Assembly: GCA_029931535.1 (NCBI GenBank)
Contig: JAQPZY010001521.1
Span: forward strand, 186,001 to 250,000
Source: Margaritifera margaritifera
Taxonomy: Eukaryota > Mollusca > Bivalvia > Unionida > Margaritiferidae
DNA length: 64,000 nt
Direction: 5' to 3'
The translations under genes were made by a program, and so were the position numbers. Below are positions 1-9,110 of the stretch, one piece after another (position 1 is the stretch's first letter; the number at the start of each line of letters is the position of its first letter). The notes under the pieces are model-generated. The model saw only the letters and a list, made by a program, of their open reading frames with translations, was not told where the DNA came from and did no database searches.

Positions 1-180
1 TTATATTATACCTGGTACATATACCATTACACGTGGTGCATATTCCATTATACGTGGTGTAAATTATATTATATGTGGTGCATATTACATTATCCATTAC
101 GCGTGGTGTATTTTCCCTTATACGTGGTGCTTATTTTGTTATACGTGGTGGATATTCCATTATACGTGGTGCTGGTGCCA
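1..180. repeat. 21-bp minisatellite array (left copy)
   Basis: A tandem array with a unit of about 21 bp and a core like attatacgtggtgcatatt, with variants such as ggatattcc, gtaaattat and gtattttccc. The array starts at or before the window edge and stops at a gctggtgcc junction. The same ordered set of variant units is found in reverse complement at 62690-63030, so the two arrays share descent as arrays and not only as units. Confidence 0.9.
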
Positions 181-632
181 CCAGCGAAGACACGACCTAT
201 CTACTATCGAGTTCGGGTAAACTTCTGAGCTAATTTGATTCCCGAAATTTGCCATAAATGAAGACGGACACCTAGGTATATCAGTATTTTCCTTAAATAT
301 TTTAGCTGTATTATACCATAGATTCGACTGAAAACCGTGGGCCGAAAACATACGGGTTGTTAACGTAAAAAAGACGAGCCGAAGGCCATTGTTTTTTGGG
401 GGCGTTGGAGTGAGTGGGGGTGCGTAGAAACACCGAAACACCGGAACGCATTGAAAACACCGAAACGAATGTCAAGGAAATTCAGCCATCTATACTGACT
501 GAGTAAAGAACAGGGCCAACTGAACAAATATGCACATATTATTAGCATTTTTATACGAAGATCCATCAATTTGTTTTTAAAGGCGCGACAAACAAGATGG
601 TGAGGTAAAGGTAATTAAATGGTAGCATGAAA
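181..632. other. unannotated spacer with R1-like inverted fragment
   Basis: No convincing gene. Short open frames exist on the reverse strand but have no recognisable domain. The main structure is a stretch at about 330-470 that is the diverged reverse complement of part of the R1 repeat. The rest is AT-rich and unassigned. Confidence 0.5.
330..470 (-). repeat. inverted fragment of R1 repeat
   Basis: Read in reverse complement, this stretch carries tttcggtgttttcaatgc, ggtgtttctacgca and a T-run followed by acgttaacaacccgtatg. It aligns with 1213-1330 inside R1. An extra C-rich segment of about 40 bases interrupts the match. The fragment and R1 copy 1 therefore form a short, diverged inverted pair. 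Confidence 0.55.
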
Positions 633-2178
633 AACAACATCGGCACTTCATAAGGTACCGACCCATCTAATTAAGGTGAGTAAAAACATTTGTATAATCT
701 TGATTGTCACGTTTACAATTATGTTTTTAAATCAAAGGACCAAATTATCATGCTGTAAACATGAAAGAATATTTGCTCTTTTTAATATACATTAAGTTCT
801 TTGCTTTTGATGTCGGGACAAAGATGATCAATTAAGAATGGATTAATTAAACGTTGTCGTTGTACCTAATTACCCTAAAAGTATTGTATTATACATTATG
901 TTTTTATTTTTATAAAATTATGTCATCATTATTATTGATATTATAATTATGAATTAAAACTTATGAGATTAATTTGGAATGGCTTTATTTAAATCTAGTC
1001 GTTAAACATGATATACATAAAAGTCGTGTAATATAAAGTATGCGTACCGGTACCTATATTTTCTCCCAACCACACTTGTTTGATTTTATTTTAATTTTAT
1101 TCACTCATTCTATATCCATCTACTATATTATTAAACTAATATTAAATTATCAAAGTTTCGATTTTTTGCATACACAACCAAAAATACACTGCGGTATATA
1201 TATATAATATAATTGAAGTGCGTTTCGGTGTTTTCAGTGAGTTCCGGTGTTTTGGTGTTTCTATGCATCGTTTTTTTTACCGGTAACACTCCTTATGTTT
1301 ACCCAATAAGTTTTAAAATCGAAATATTTTCTATTTTTGAAGCATTTTCCCTCAATGGAACCCCATTATGTCAGTAAAGTTTTAGAATTCCCGAGTGGAG
1401 GTGCGACGGGTGCGAAAGCCCACCATTTATCGATCAGTATTTTTATTACACTTCAAGAATAATCGCTTGTGCCAAAAATAGATTGCGCTATGTGTTGAAA
1501 ACGCCTAAAGTCCCATGAAATGGACGGTTTATGTATAAAGTTTCTGTCCATAGAAAATTTCTTCATTTAGAAAAGTAAAAGGACGTTTCCAGTGATGTTT
1601 TGCAATAGTTCTGAAGCAATGTTATTTATGTGTACGCTTTCAAAAATCTATACAAGGGATGTAATAAATAAACATGAATAGTTTTCAAAACTTTATTTAA
1701 AAACTGGATAAACTAATTGTAAATAACTTCAATATATGATACAAACTGGATAACCTAAATGTAAATAACTTTAATATATGATAACAAAAATCACAATTTC
1801 AATTCCTATCTCACAATGCTGCATATTTTAAGCAACTGTGGATATTCAATTTAAATATTGTAATTTCTAAATAACTGACACTGGTTTTTTATACCATAAT
1901 AAATTAGAGGTTCAACATACACCCACATATTCAAATCTTTACAAGACAACCCCATTACACTAGCTTTAAGCTAAAATATGCATTAGAATGAACATTTTTT
2001 TTATATAGCCAATGCAATATGTTGTACTTCCTTTCTGATTTTCAACCAAGCCCAAAATATAAAAATGGTGTGTTTCCTGTAACAATCATGCTGTCAAACA
2101 TGCGGTTGCTCCGCTATAAATACATAGCCACACATCTAAAAATAAAATAAAACAATAGCTACATACCTACCCAATGAA
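633..2178 (+). repeat. R1 dispersed repeat, copy 1
   Basis: About 1.5 kb that recurs in the same orientation at 47655-49174, collinear over the full length with many substitutions and small indels. The left edge is near tcggcacttcataaggtacc and the right edge near acctaccca. I see no terminal inverted repeat, no long ORF and no reverse transcriptase or transposase motif, so its class is unknown. A non-autonomous DNA element, a Helitron-like piece, an LTR or part of a segmental duplication are all possible. Its right edge falls inside the penton-like gene of virus-like copy A. Confidence 0.8.
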
Positions 2179-2199
2179 ATGATGATTTCACGTTCTCAA

Positions 2200-2754
2200 C
2201 AGGCGCCTGGTCAACTATCTAAATTCCTCCTGGTGCTTATAACGTTACCGATCTGAATTCTACAATAAAATCGCTGTTAACATCACATGGCGCAAATCAG
2301 GATAATTTTACACTAGAACCAAACTGCAACACACTACGAGCAAGAATAACATTAAAAAAATAATTTTCTTGTTGATTTTAGTACTGCTACTATAACAGGA
2401 TCTTTGTTAGGGTTTAATAAACAACAGTACTGTTCAGTTTCAGTAGCAACATTTACTGCAGAAGGAGAATTACCTGTTAATATCACAGACGTTAGCACGA
2501 TTTTAATCAACTGCTCAGTTAAACTGGGATTGTACACAGCAAAATGAAGCAGAGGACAAACAATTTATTCGTTTAGTCCTAATGTTCCACCTGGATCGCT
2601 GCTTCAGATTCAACCACGACAGATGATTTATTATCCATTGAATGTTTAAAGTCAGATTTCAACCATTAGAATGTACCTTACGGATCAATCAGGACGACAA
2701 AATGATTTAAATAACGAGCAGGTGACATATAACCTGTACATTAGACGATTATAA
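2200..2754 (+). pseudogene. Penton-like minor capsid protein remnant
   Basis: Fragments in shifting frames resemble the single jelly-roll penton protein of adintoviruses/Polintons. An N-terminal piece contains PPGAYNVTDLN, a middle piece contains AEGELPVNITDV, and the C-terminus has a TDQSGR followed by a NNEQVTYNLYIRRL ending just before the stop. In-frame stops (for example near 2230 and 2543) and frame changes break it. The 5' part of the gene is missing because R1 begins or ends at about 2178. The same C-terminus survives in copy B at 55018-55085. Role in the family: vertex capsomer. Assignment rests on motif pattern and position next to the major capsid gene. Confidence 0.6.
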
Positions 2755-2780
2755 AAATTTGGTCTAACAGAAACAATAAA

Positions 2781-3147
2781 ATGAAACAAACAAAAGTTTT
2801 ATAATCGACAAATAGTAGGAGAAATTTTTGGTAAGATATTTTCTAAGACCATTGAGCACGGTCCAGGAAAAGCACGAAAAGTAGCACCAATACCAATAGA
2901 TGCTACAAAAGTATTTGCAACAGGATAAGCATCAGCAGCTGGAAGCTCTGTCGGCCAAAACATTGCTGATAGAATAAAAGTTGAGGCACCTCGCCCTCAA
3001 CCAACGCATCAGGAAATAAAACGGGTGATAAACGAAGTAGCGCCAACACAAATAACAGCTAGCACTATGATTAAAACAACAACAACAAAACAATTATTGT
3101 CTCCGAGAGGACGTGAAATAATCAGTAGACTAATGGTAACGGCATAA
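2781..3147 (+). pseudogene. Small virion-associated protein of copy A (unknown)
   Basis: Starts with an ATG after the penton stop and ends with a TAA ten bases before the capsid reading frame opens. An early frameshift follows the first seven codons and a TAA interrupts near 2926. The readable part contains GEIFGKIFSKTIEHGP, then a Pro/Gln/Thr-rich stretch and a basic end (SPRGREI). Such short basic proteins commonly sit between penton and major capsid genes in this group, but I cannot name it. Copy B keeps only its first part (55090-55260). Confidence 0.45.
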
Positions 3148-3177
3148 GATTTTTATGTGACAATAAAATTTATAAAG

Positions 3178-4764
3178 ATGTCAACAAAAGATTATTTGGA
3201 CATAGGCGGAGACATCCCGATAGACAATGAAACAACAGAATTCGAATACATTGAATATCTTGATGATAATTCGTCCGAACAAAACAAATCCGGTGTAAGT
3301 ACAATAAATACAAGAGACAAGGACGTTTATTTACTACCACATAAGGCGTTTCTTGAAGTACGAGCTAAACTGCAATCAACAGCAGTTCCACCATTGGACA
3401 TTGGTGCTAGATCACAAATTTCAATGGTTAGCAACGGATGGAGTTTATTCCATAGTGCACGATACCAACTTGCAAATCAAACAATATAGGATGTTTCTGA
3501 CCATCTTCCAATAGACAGCACACTATTCAACATAATTTCTCTTTCTAACGAGTATTCAGAGAGCACAACAACAAATCTGATGTGGTTTAAGGATACAGGA
3601 AAAACAGGTGATGCTATCTCAGTTGAATTTCCAACCGGTTCAACTTATCCTCTTGCAGTTGTAGGTAATGATGCTACTACAAGGTACGCAATAAACACTT
3701 TCTTATTACCAATACACGGTCAATTTGGTACAACACCGTCTGCTGATAATGCTGAGGCAAACGTTCGTATTGCACTTATTAATCTTTGCAACAGAATTGG
3801 AATTACACCACCCTGTGTCGCTGATGTAACAGCAGCGCTACTGGCACAAACACAGCAAATTGCACGATTAACAAAAACACCAACATACAACGAAGGTTTT
3901 GAAAAGCGACTAACAGTGACAGACGGATCAGCAGAAATTTTGATGTTTCTCTCACTTAGCAGTATTTTCGGTTTTTGTCATAATGTAAGAAGGGTTTTGA
4001 GAGGAGTAAAACATACATTGATACTAACCAGGACAGATAATAGCCCGGCTTACATCATACGTCGTGGTGGCGTTGCTATTGGTGTACAATTTATTACGTC
4101 CAGGCTATCACTCTGGATACCTCGTGTTGTACAATCACTAACAAAACAAGCAGAACTAAATAAAGCATATGAGACATACTCAAGAAGATTTTATTTTGAG
4201 CGGAATAATGTGTATCGACATGGATACCTGCAGGCACAGACTCAACAACATGGAGAATAACATCAGCATCAAGCGAACAACTACCACGTCATGTGTTTAT
4301 TGTGTTTCAGCGAGAAGAGAGATGGAATAGTTTTAACCAGAATAATATGATTTTTCATAACTTGGATGTTCAGAGAATATACGCCAGAATTAATTCAAGA
4401 CAGTATCCACACCGTGCACTTGAATGTAACTTTAATAACGCAACGAAAAATATATTGCGAGCTTACTTTATGCTGATGGATGCTATGCAAAGGTACAAGG
4501 ACCCGGATACAGGATCTCAGATAACGTTGGAAGAATTTAGGACACTTTACCCAGTATTTCATTTTTGATGTTTCAAAGCAACCTGAGAGGTCTATAAATT
4601 CTCCTGCAGAAATTGAAGTAATATGGAATCTTGGTGCAAATTATACAGCACTTGTTGCAAACGATGGTTATGGTGGAGCAGCGTATTATGCTTTTGCGCT
4701 GGTAACATCTGACAGATACATTACACTTGATGCTATAAGGGGAAAAATGACAGTGCAAATATAA
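3178..4764 (+). pseudogene. Major capsid protein (double jelly-roll type), degraded
   Basis: About 530 codons, the usual size for a Polinton/adintovirus hexon-like capsid protein. ATG at 3178 (MSTKDYLDIGGD) is preferred over a non-ATG start at 3157. A TAG interrupts at 3487, a frameshift falls near 4225-4250 and a second, compensating one near 4565, and the final stop is at 4762. Recognisable blocks are LSSIFGFCHNVRRVLRGVKH in the middle, a KNILRAYFMLMDAMQRYKD helix-like block, and a C-terminal EIEVIWNLGANYTA followed by FALVTSDRYITLDA. Gene position between two small virion genes fits a capsid gene. It is absent from copy B, deleted together with its flanks. Confidence 0.7.
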
Positions 4765-4792
4765 AAATGTTATGGAACAAAATAAATAAAAA

Positions 4793-5163
4793 ATGAAATA
4801 TATCGAACAGGAGGTAAACTTATCACAAGGTGAAATAAAATAATTAGCAACAGCTGTTTCCAAAAAAGAAGCAGTATCGCTTAAAATAACACCAGCAGCA
4901 GGAGGAGGAACTAAATTGCTTTTGAAACAAACTCAGGTATATAAAATAGCCGGAGGAAAACCTATTATTCTTAATTTGTCCCAAATAACATCAATGACAC
5001 GTAATGGTGGGTTTCTTGGACCAGGACTTTCTGTTATTGCAAGAACCGTACTACCAAGGTATTACAAGTTCTTCGAAGAATGGGATTATCAGCAATATCA
5101 GGAGCAGTTTCAGGTGCAACAAAGAAAGCTGTTTAAGGTGATGGTATTAAACAAACAATTTAA
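4793..5163 (+). pseudogene. Small hydrophobic virion protein, degraded
   Basis: ATG at 4793 follows the capsid stop by about 28 bases. An in-frame TAA at 4841 splits it, and a frameshift near 5062 moves the last third to another frame, which ends at 5163. Visible features are an N-terminal EQEVNLSQGEIK and a Lys-containing ITPAAGGGTKLLL. A Gly/Leu-rich NGGFLGPGLSVIARTVLPR follows, and the C-terminus is a small-residue stretch (SAISGAVSGATKKAV). Proteins with such an NGGFLG hydrophobic core are common beside capsid genes in Polinton-like elements. The precise virion role is unknown. Confidence 0.5.
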
Positions 5164-5182
5164 TCGAAACAATAAAAATAAA

Positions 5183-5508
5183 ATGCCACTAAAGAGAAGG
5201 AGAACAACAAAGAAGGGAGGTATTATTCAACCACAATTAGCAATGCTGTCACCACAAATGGCAAGCCTCATAACACCACAAAATCTTTTATTAATGATGC
5301 AACAACAACAGCGGGCAAAAAGCGGAGGTTTTCTATCACAATTATCAATGCTACCACCACAATTAACAGGTCTCATGACACCACAAAATCTTGGAATGCT
5401 ATCGATAATGATGCAACAGCAGAAGCAAGCAAAAGCAGTGGGATGTTACCTATTATTGGCGCATTGCATCAGTTATTTACTAATCCGAAAGGTCTTTTCA
5501 AAAGATAA
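5183..5508 (+). pseudogene. Basic core-like protein 1, degraded
   Basis: Begins MPLKRRRTTKKGG, a Lys/Arg-rich head that suggests DNA binding. It then holds two copies of an internal repeat built on PQ-LAMLSPQMASLITPQN and a Met/Gln-rich run. A frameshift near 5440 moves the last 20 or so codons to another frame, ending FKR and TAA at 5506. Adenovirus-like core proteins in this group have the same layout of a basic head followed by hydrophobic or amphipathic repeats. Its role as a genome-condensing core protein is inferred. Confidence 0.5.
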
Positions 5509-5544
5509 AAGACGTTTAAAATTTAATCGAACAATAAGAATACA

Positions 5545-5728
5545 ATGCCACGAAAGAGAAAGGCAGCTACCAAAAAAGTCAACAGCAACACGAAGAAGAA
5601 CAACAAAGAAGGGAGCATTCATTCCACTAGTACCACTGCTGGCAGGAACAGCAGAATCTATGCTTCCAAATTTACTCGGAGGATTGTTCGGACGAGGTCT
5701 GACACTACCAGGGACAACGAGACGATAA
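5545..5728 (+). pseudogene. Basic core-like protein 2, degraded
   Basis: A second short protein with a basic head, MPRKRKAATKK, and a hydrophobic, Gly-rich tail (LLGGLFGRGLTLPGTTRR, stop at 5726). One frameshift at about 5575 separates head from tail. The close match of the head to the preceding gene (RRTTKKG in both) suggests the pair arose by tandem duplication. The layout resembles adenovirus core/membrane-lytic peptides, which is an analogy and not a demonstrated function. Confidence 0.5.
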
Positions 5729-5733
5729 AATCG

Positions 5734-6126
5734 TTGAGCAACCTTGAAATAGCGGATAAATTTATTTGTACCAAAAATGTTGTTGGTGTTTTCTCCAAAG
5801 ATCAATTACCTGGTAAAATGAAATCTAATTCTTCTTGTGTCATAAACATCCAAAATTGTAATGATGGATCTGGTACACACATTGTACAAAAATAACTATG
5901 TTGATTCATTTGGTCTTCCACCGTCTGATGCTGTAAAAGCGTACATCAACAAAAATCAAGTTATTCTTCTGTTCAACTACAACCAGTTGGAACAACAGCA
6001 TGCGGATATTATTGTATCATGTTTATTAAGCAAATGTCATGTGGAATATCATTTACCGATATTATTACCCAATTTGATTCTTATCCTAGTGCCAATAATG
6101 ATGAAATCGCTGTTAATTTTGTGTGA
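5734..6126 (+). pseudogene. Adenain-like cysteine protease, degraded
   Basis: The family processes virion proteins during capsid maturation. A catalytic His is visible in GSGTH (codon at 5878). An acidic residue follows in YVDSFGLP, and the catalytic Cys lies in TTACGYYC (codon at 6001), in the order His-Asp-Cys expected for this clan. The length of about 130 codons suits the core domain. Two compensating frameshifts, near 5883 and 5965, break the frame, and no clean ATG precedes SNLEIADKF. The end is intact (AVNFV and TGA). Copy B retains a weaker version at 55262-55579. Confidence 0.72.
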
Positions 6127-6142
6127 CACTGAGGTATAAAGA

Positions 6143-6369
6143 ATGACAACATACAGTTTGAAGTGCAGAACCAGATCTGATGATGTTGATAAAGTGAGAC
6201 AACCAAGAACGTCAGGTTGATAGCAAAAAGCATATGTGCTGTTTGAGGTAAGAAAAAGAGCGTGTTACTTAAGAAACCAATAGATCCCGTTGTAGAAGCA
6301 GAAGCAGAACAAGTAGGAGAAGAAGCACTAGGCAAGATTGTTCTCGTTGAACCACATTCTCCATGTTAA
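6143..6369 (+). pseudogene. Small zinc-ribbon protein (DUF5679-like), stop in second knuckle
   Basis: ATG at 6143 opens a short protein with a first half-knuckle, where the first Cys is replaced by Ser here (copy B reads CLKC). The second knuckle reads CAV followed by a TGA where Cys is expected, then GKKKS. The tail is acidic (EAEAEQVGEE) and ends at 6369. Two CxxC pairs about 35 residues apart and a central KNGR-type turn are typical of DUF5679-like proteins in many large DNA viruses. Their function is unknown. Losing one Cys in each knuckle means this copy cannot form the zinc site. Confidence 0.5.
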
Positions 6370-6395
6370 CAGAAATTATAAAACAAAATAAAATA

Positions 6396-6890
6396 ATGAA
6401 TCATTGTAATTGTGATGATGATCGTCATCTTTGTATCGAAGGAAATCAATTTGTAACATACTGCAAACGATGTAAAAACAGAGAGCTGATTGGAGGAGCA
6501 ATTGGTAATCACAGATTAATAGGCAAGCTTCCAAGACCAAATGGAGGTTGGACACTACCAGGGGACAAGTACACAGGACCATGGAACCACTTGATGAGCA
6601 GCTTGATGAGAATGATAACCCCCTACCAGGACAAGAACCATACAATCAGCTTGATGCTATTGCAATGCGACATGACATCTGCTACCGTGATCATGAAGGT
6701 GACAAACATGGTTGTGACAAAAAGATGTTGAACGAATTAAGCGCGATGACACCGCAGAACACGAGAGAACGTGTCGACATAAAGCTTGTACAAGGAATAA
6801 TAGGATCAATATACAAATTAGGTATCGGTCTAGCTGATGAGTTACACAAACCAAAAAAAAAAAAAAAAATTTCAGGAGGCGTGTTGTAGC
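6396..6890 (+). pseudogene. PLA2 domain protein with N-terminal Cys cluster, frameshifted
   Basis: Phospholipases A2 of this kind, as in parvovirus capsids, hydrolyse phospholipids during entry. The ORF opens MNHCNCDDDRH and has a further C-x2-C (YCKRCK). A YTGPWN calcium-loop-like motif follows at about residue 60, and the catalytic HDICYRD (His codon at 6671) comes after a frameshift near 6585-6595. Downstream is a helical, charged stretch, then ELHKP and a 17-base A run (6853-6869). The stop follows in this frame at about 6887, while the integrase opens in another frame at 6877. In copy B the corresponding region runs open into the integrase. Confidence 0.72.
6853..6869 (+). other. 17-base A run at PLA2/integrase junction
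   Basis: A run of 17 A between the PLA2 and integrase reading frames, encoding Lys. The homologous run in copy B has 22 A. The different lengths put PLA2 and integrase in different relative frames in the two copies. Long A runs promote slippage and also expand by mutation, so this may be either a recoding site in the active virus or simple decay. Confidence 0.6.
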
Positions 6891-7870
6891 AAATGCTGCA
6901 GATGATATTTGGACAGTTGATCTTGCTGACATGTCATCTGTTGCTGCCCACAATAATGGAAATAGGTACCTACTAAACATTGTTGAGGTCCAGGGTAGAT
7001 TTGCGTTTAGTCTACCAATAAAGGATAAAATGGGAAGTACAATAACAACAGCGTTTAATCAGATTGTATTAAACAGCGGACGTAAACCTAATAAGATCTG
7101 GACAGATCACGATGTTGAGTTTTACAACAGACAGTTTGAAAATTTTCTTAAGCAGCATAATATCGAAAAATACACAACAGGAAATGAGGGCAAGAGCGTT
7201 ATCATAGAGTGGTTTAATAGAACATTAAAAGAGAGGATTTATAAGCATTTTACAGAAAACAATACAAACAACTACGTTGATAAACTGCAGCAGATTCTTT
7301 CTGATTACAATAACACGAAACATCGCTCAATTAAGATGACACCAAATGCAGCGGTTAATAACCCAATACTAGCAAATGAGAACTTGTACCGCATACACAA
7401 GTACAAACAATATGATAAAGTAAGAATCTCACTAACAAAACAATTATTTGAAAAGGATCGCTCAATTAAGATGACACCAAATGCAGCGGTTAATAACCCA
7501 ATACTAGCAAATGAGAACTTGTACCGCATACACAAGTACAAACAATATGATAAAGTAAGAATCTCACTAACAAAACAATTATTTGAAAAGGATTTACACC
7601 TAATTTGTCAGAGGAGATATTTGTTGTTGATAAAGTACTAACTAGTTATCCTGTTACTTATAAACTAAAGATCTGAACGGAGAGGATATAATTGGTAGTT
7701 TTTACGAGCAAGATCTTCAGAAAACTGACCAGAACCTATTTGTTATCGAGCAGATGATAAGAACAAAAGGTGATAAAAGTTTAGTAAAATGGCGAGGTTA
7801 TTCTGACGTGATTAATTCTTGGATTCCAACTAGCAGCATCAACGGAGGAGATCTTATTACAAGTTTCTAA
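6877..7870 (+). pseudogene. Polinton-type integrase (rve, DDE) with chromodomain, degraded
   Basis: Integrates element DNA into the host chromosome. The catalytic triad is visible: D in WTVDLADMSS (codon 6919), D in IWTDHDVEFYN, and E in VIIEWFNRTLKER, with spacing of the retroviral integrase fold. A 135-bp exact tandem duplication (7324-7593) adds 45 residues after the core. The frame is then lost near 7600-7640 and a chromodomain continues in pieces to 7870 (GSFYEQDLQKTDQ, then KSLVKWRGYSD). The first part could be read from the PLA2 gene by slippage over the A run. Copy B has the same layout without the duplication. Confidence 0.82.
7324..7593 (+). repeat. 135-bp exact tandem duplication inside integrase
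   Basis: Two adjacent copies (7324-7458 and 7459-7593) appear identical base for base. The unit is 45 codons, so the frame is kept. Copy B has a single copy at the corresponding place. Identity in an otherwise eroded gene implies a very recent event or a sequence-assembly duplication. Confidence 0.93.
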
Positions 7871-8083
7871 TAATATAAGAATAAATCTTTTCGTATTTTG
7901 TTTGTACTGATTTACATTTTACAGGTTTGCATAGAAATATAAAATATTGTTTTCTTTCTTCTGTTAATTCTCCTATCACGTTGAAAATATTGCCAAATAT
8001 GAAATCAAATTTAATATTTTTGTGTCTCCCAGATATTGTTGTTCATGAAATATTTAAATCTCGAGTAAAAACTTTCGTACTCA

Positions 8084-8350
8084 TCAGGAGTAAAATTGTT
8101 TTTTTAAAATTTTTTTTGCTAAGTGATACTTAACGTGATATCGGCCAGTTCTTGATCGACCATGATACTTTCTATCAACAACGTTGTTGTCATATTCAAT
8201 TTCAATAACCTCTCCTTCTTCGGGTTCTATATGCTGAACGATAAAATCTTGGTCATCTGGATCAGATTCTGCAATAAAATCATTTGCAGGTACTGTTTGT
8301 ACGTGCTCTGATGCTGGTGCATTATAGACCCTTTTGATAATACCGAACAT
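8084..8350 (-). CDS. Conserved small acidic protein of the virus-like element (unknown)
   Basis: An 88-codon ORF read leftwards from ATG at 8350. The N-terminus is MFGIIKRVYNAP, followed by an acidic centre (ESDPDDQDFIVQHIEPEEGE) and a basic end (DRKYHGRSRTGRYHVKYH). Copy B has the same ORF at 57179-57475 with close to 80 percent visible identity and a different tail, caused by an indel in a T-rich stretch. No family recognised. The 'DRKYHG-x-T/S-x-TGRY-x-VKYH' block is the best conserved part. It is transcribed divergently from the next ORF, 40 bases away. Confidence 0.6.
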   Translation of the reverse strand: MFGIIKRVYNAPASEHVQTVPANDFIAESDPDDQDFIVQHIEPEEGEVIEIEYDNNVVDRKYHGRSRTGRYHVKYHLAKKILKKQFYS

Positions 8351-8390
8351 CCTATACTATTAGTGTTCTGGTATAACTGATACAAATAAA
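8351..8390. promoter_or_regulatory. Short intergenic region between divergent ORFs (inferred bidirectional promoter)
   Basis: Only 40 bases separate the two start codons, and copy B has 39 bases at the same place. An AT-rich tail (ataaa before the rightward ATG) is shared. With so little room, any promoter must serve both directions. This is inference from spacing alone. Confidence 0.3.
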
Positions 8391-8669
8391 ATGAACAAAG
8401 ATCAATGCTACTTTGTAGTAAATAGCAAAAATAGCGAAAACCGTTTTATTACAAACTGTACGATTTTAAACATAGGAGATTTGGAGGATACCGTGAGAAA
8501 AGTGTTTGATGTGTCGTACCTAGAAGATATTAGTATCTGTCTGATGATTGAGATTGGAGAAAAGCATAACATTCTGTTAACAGATTATGAAAAAAAGATA
8601 CTTTATCGAAACGGTAGGCATTATGTGAAGTACGATCAGGAGACAATCGAGAGTTGGTATTACTATTGA
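8391..8669 (+). CDS. Conserved small protein of the virus-like element (unknown)
   Basis: A 92-codon ORF starting MNKDQCYFVV and ending with a tyrosine-rich ESWYYY. The centre (ITNCTILNIGDLEDTVRKVF, then DVSYLEDISICLMIEIGEKH) predicts mixed beta/alpha structure without membrane segments. Copy B encodes the same protein at 57515-57814 with nine extra residues near the N-terminus and a slightly earlier stop. Both copies are open from start to end while the capsid and protease genes nearby are broken. I recognise no family. A regulatory or host-interaction role would be guesswork. Confidence 0.62.
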   Translation: MNKDQCYFVVNSKNSENRFITNCTILNIGDLEDTVRKVFDVSYLEDISICLMIEIGEKHNILLTDYEKKILYRNGRHYVKYDQETIESWYYY

Positions 8670-8719
8670 ACAACATATGACGAATCTCGGAAAATTTTGG
8701 GAAAACTAGAATGTTAATC

Positions 8720-9110
8720 ACAGTACAAGAAATTAATCTTGATTCCAAATCTTTTTGAAGTTTCTGATTTTGTTACACCATCAGCTACCATTTTTACTGA
8801 CATTGGAACAATTTCAAAATATTTTGCAGCAGCTGACATTGAAGACAACTCAATCTCTTCCTCTGTTTCAAGGTTAATTGAAAGAACAGGTCATGATTGT
8901 TTAAAATTACCAATTTCACCACCTGCTCCTCTTTTGCAATTTTTTTGTTGTGTTACAGCTTTAAGATTTTCCAAGCGGTTATCAGTTTTATTGTTGTTTA
9001 AATGATCTATTACTAATCCCTCAGGGATTATACCATGGAAGCATTCAAATACAAGTCTGATAAGACCACGATCATTTGCTACGTAGAGATCGAAGTACTG
9101 GTGAGTCAGT
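8720..9110 (-). pseudogene. HNH endonuclease remnant of copy A
   Basis: Reverse-strand fragment containing the second HNH unit, with HGIIPEGLVIDHLNNNKTDN and LENLKAVTQQKNC. It lacks about 110 bp present in copy B between ANDRGLIR and FECFHG, and a tct at the junction is shared by both sides of the loss. A NUMOD1-like segment follows in another frame (8739-8890, with SLSAAAKYFEIV on the reverse strand). Homology to copy B stops abruptly at about 9095-9110, which marks the right end of copy A. Confidence 0.75.

Larger units (their letters stand above)
2200..9110 (+). mobile_element. Endogenous adintovirus/Polinton-like element, copy A
   Basis: A decayed virus-like transposon. Gene order on the plus strand: penton-like, small virion protein, major capsid protein, hydrophobic virion protein, two basic core-like proteins, adenain-like protease, zinc-ribbon protein, PLA2 domain, integrase plus chromodomain. 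A divergent small-ORF pair and a reverse-strand HNH nuclease follow. This combination of capsid proteins, cysteine protease and retrovirus-like integrase is characteristic of Polintons/adintoviruses. The left end is cut by R1 inside the penton gene and the right end stops inside the HNH gene. Polymerase, packaging ATPase and fibre are absent. Multiple stops and frameshifts show it is not a functional element. Terminal inverted repeats and target duplications were not found. Confidence 0.88.

Noticed and set aside
8739..9005. 88-codon plus-strand ORF over the HNH region (and its twin at 57890-58156)
   Set aside because: Shadow of the reverse-strand HNH/NUMOD1 gene. The reverse frame has the domain motifs.
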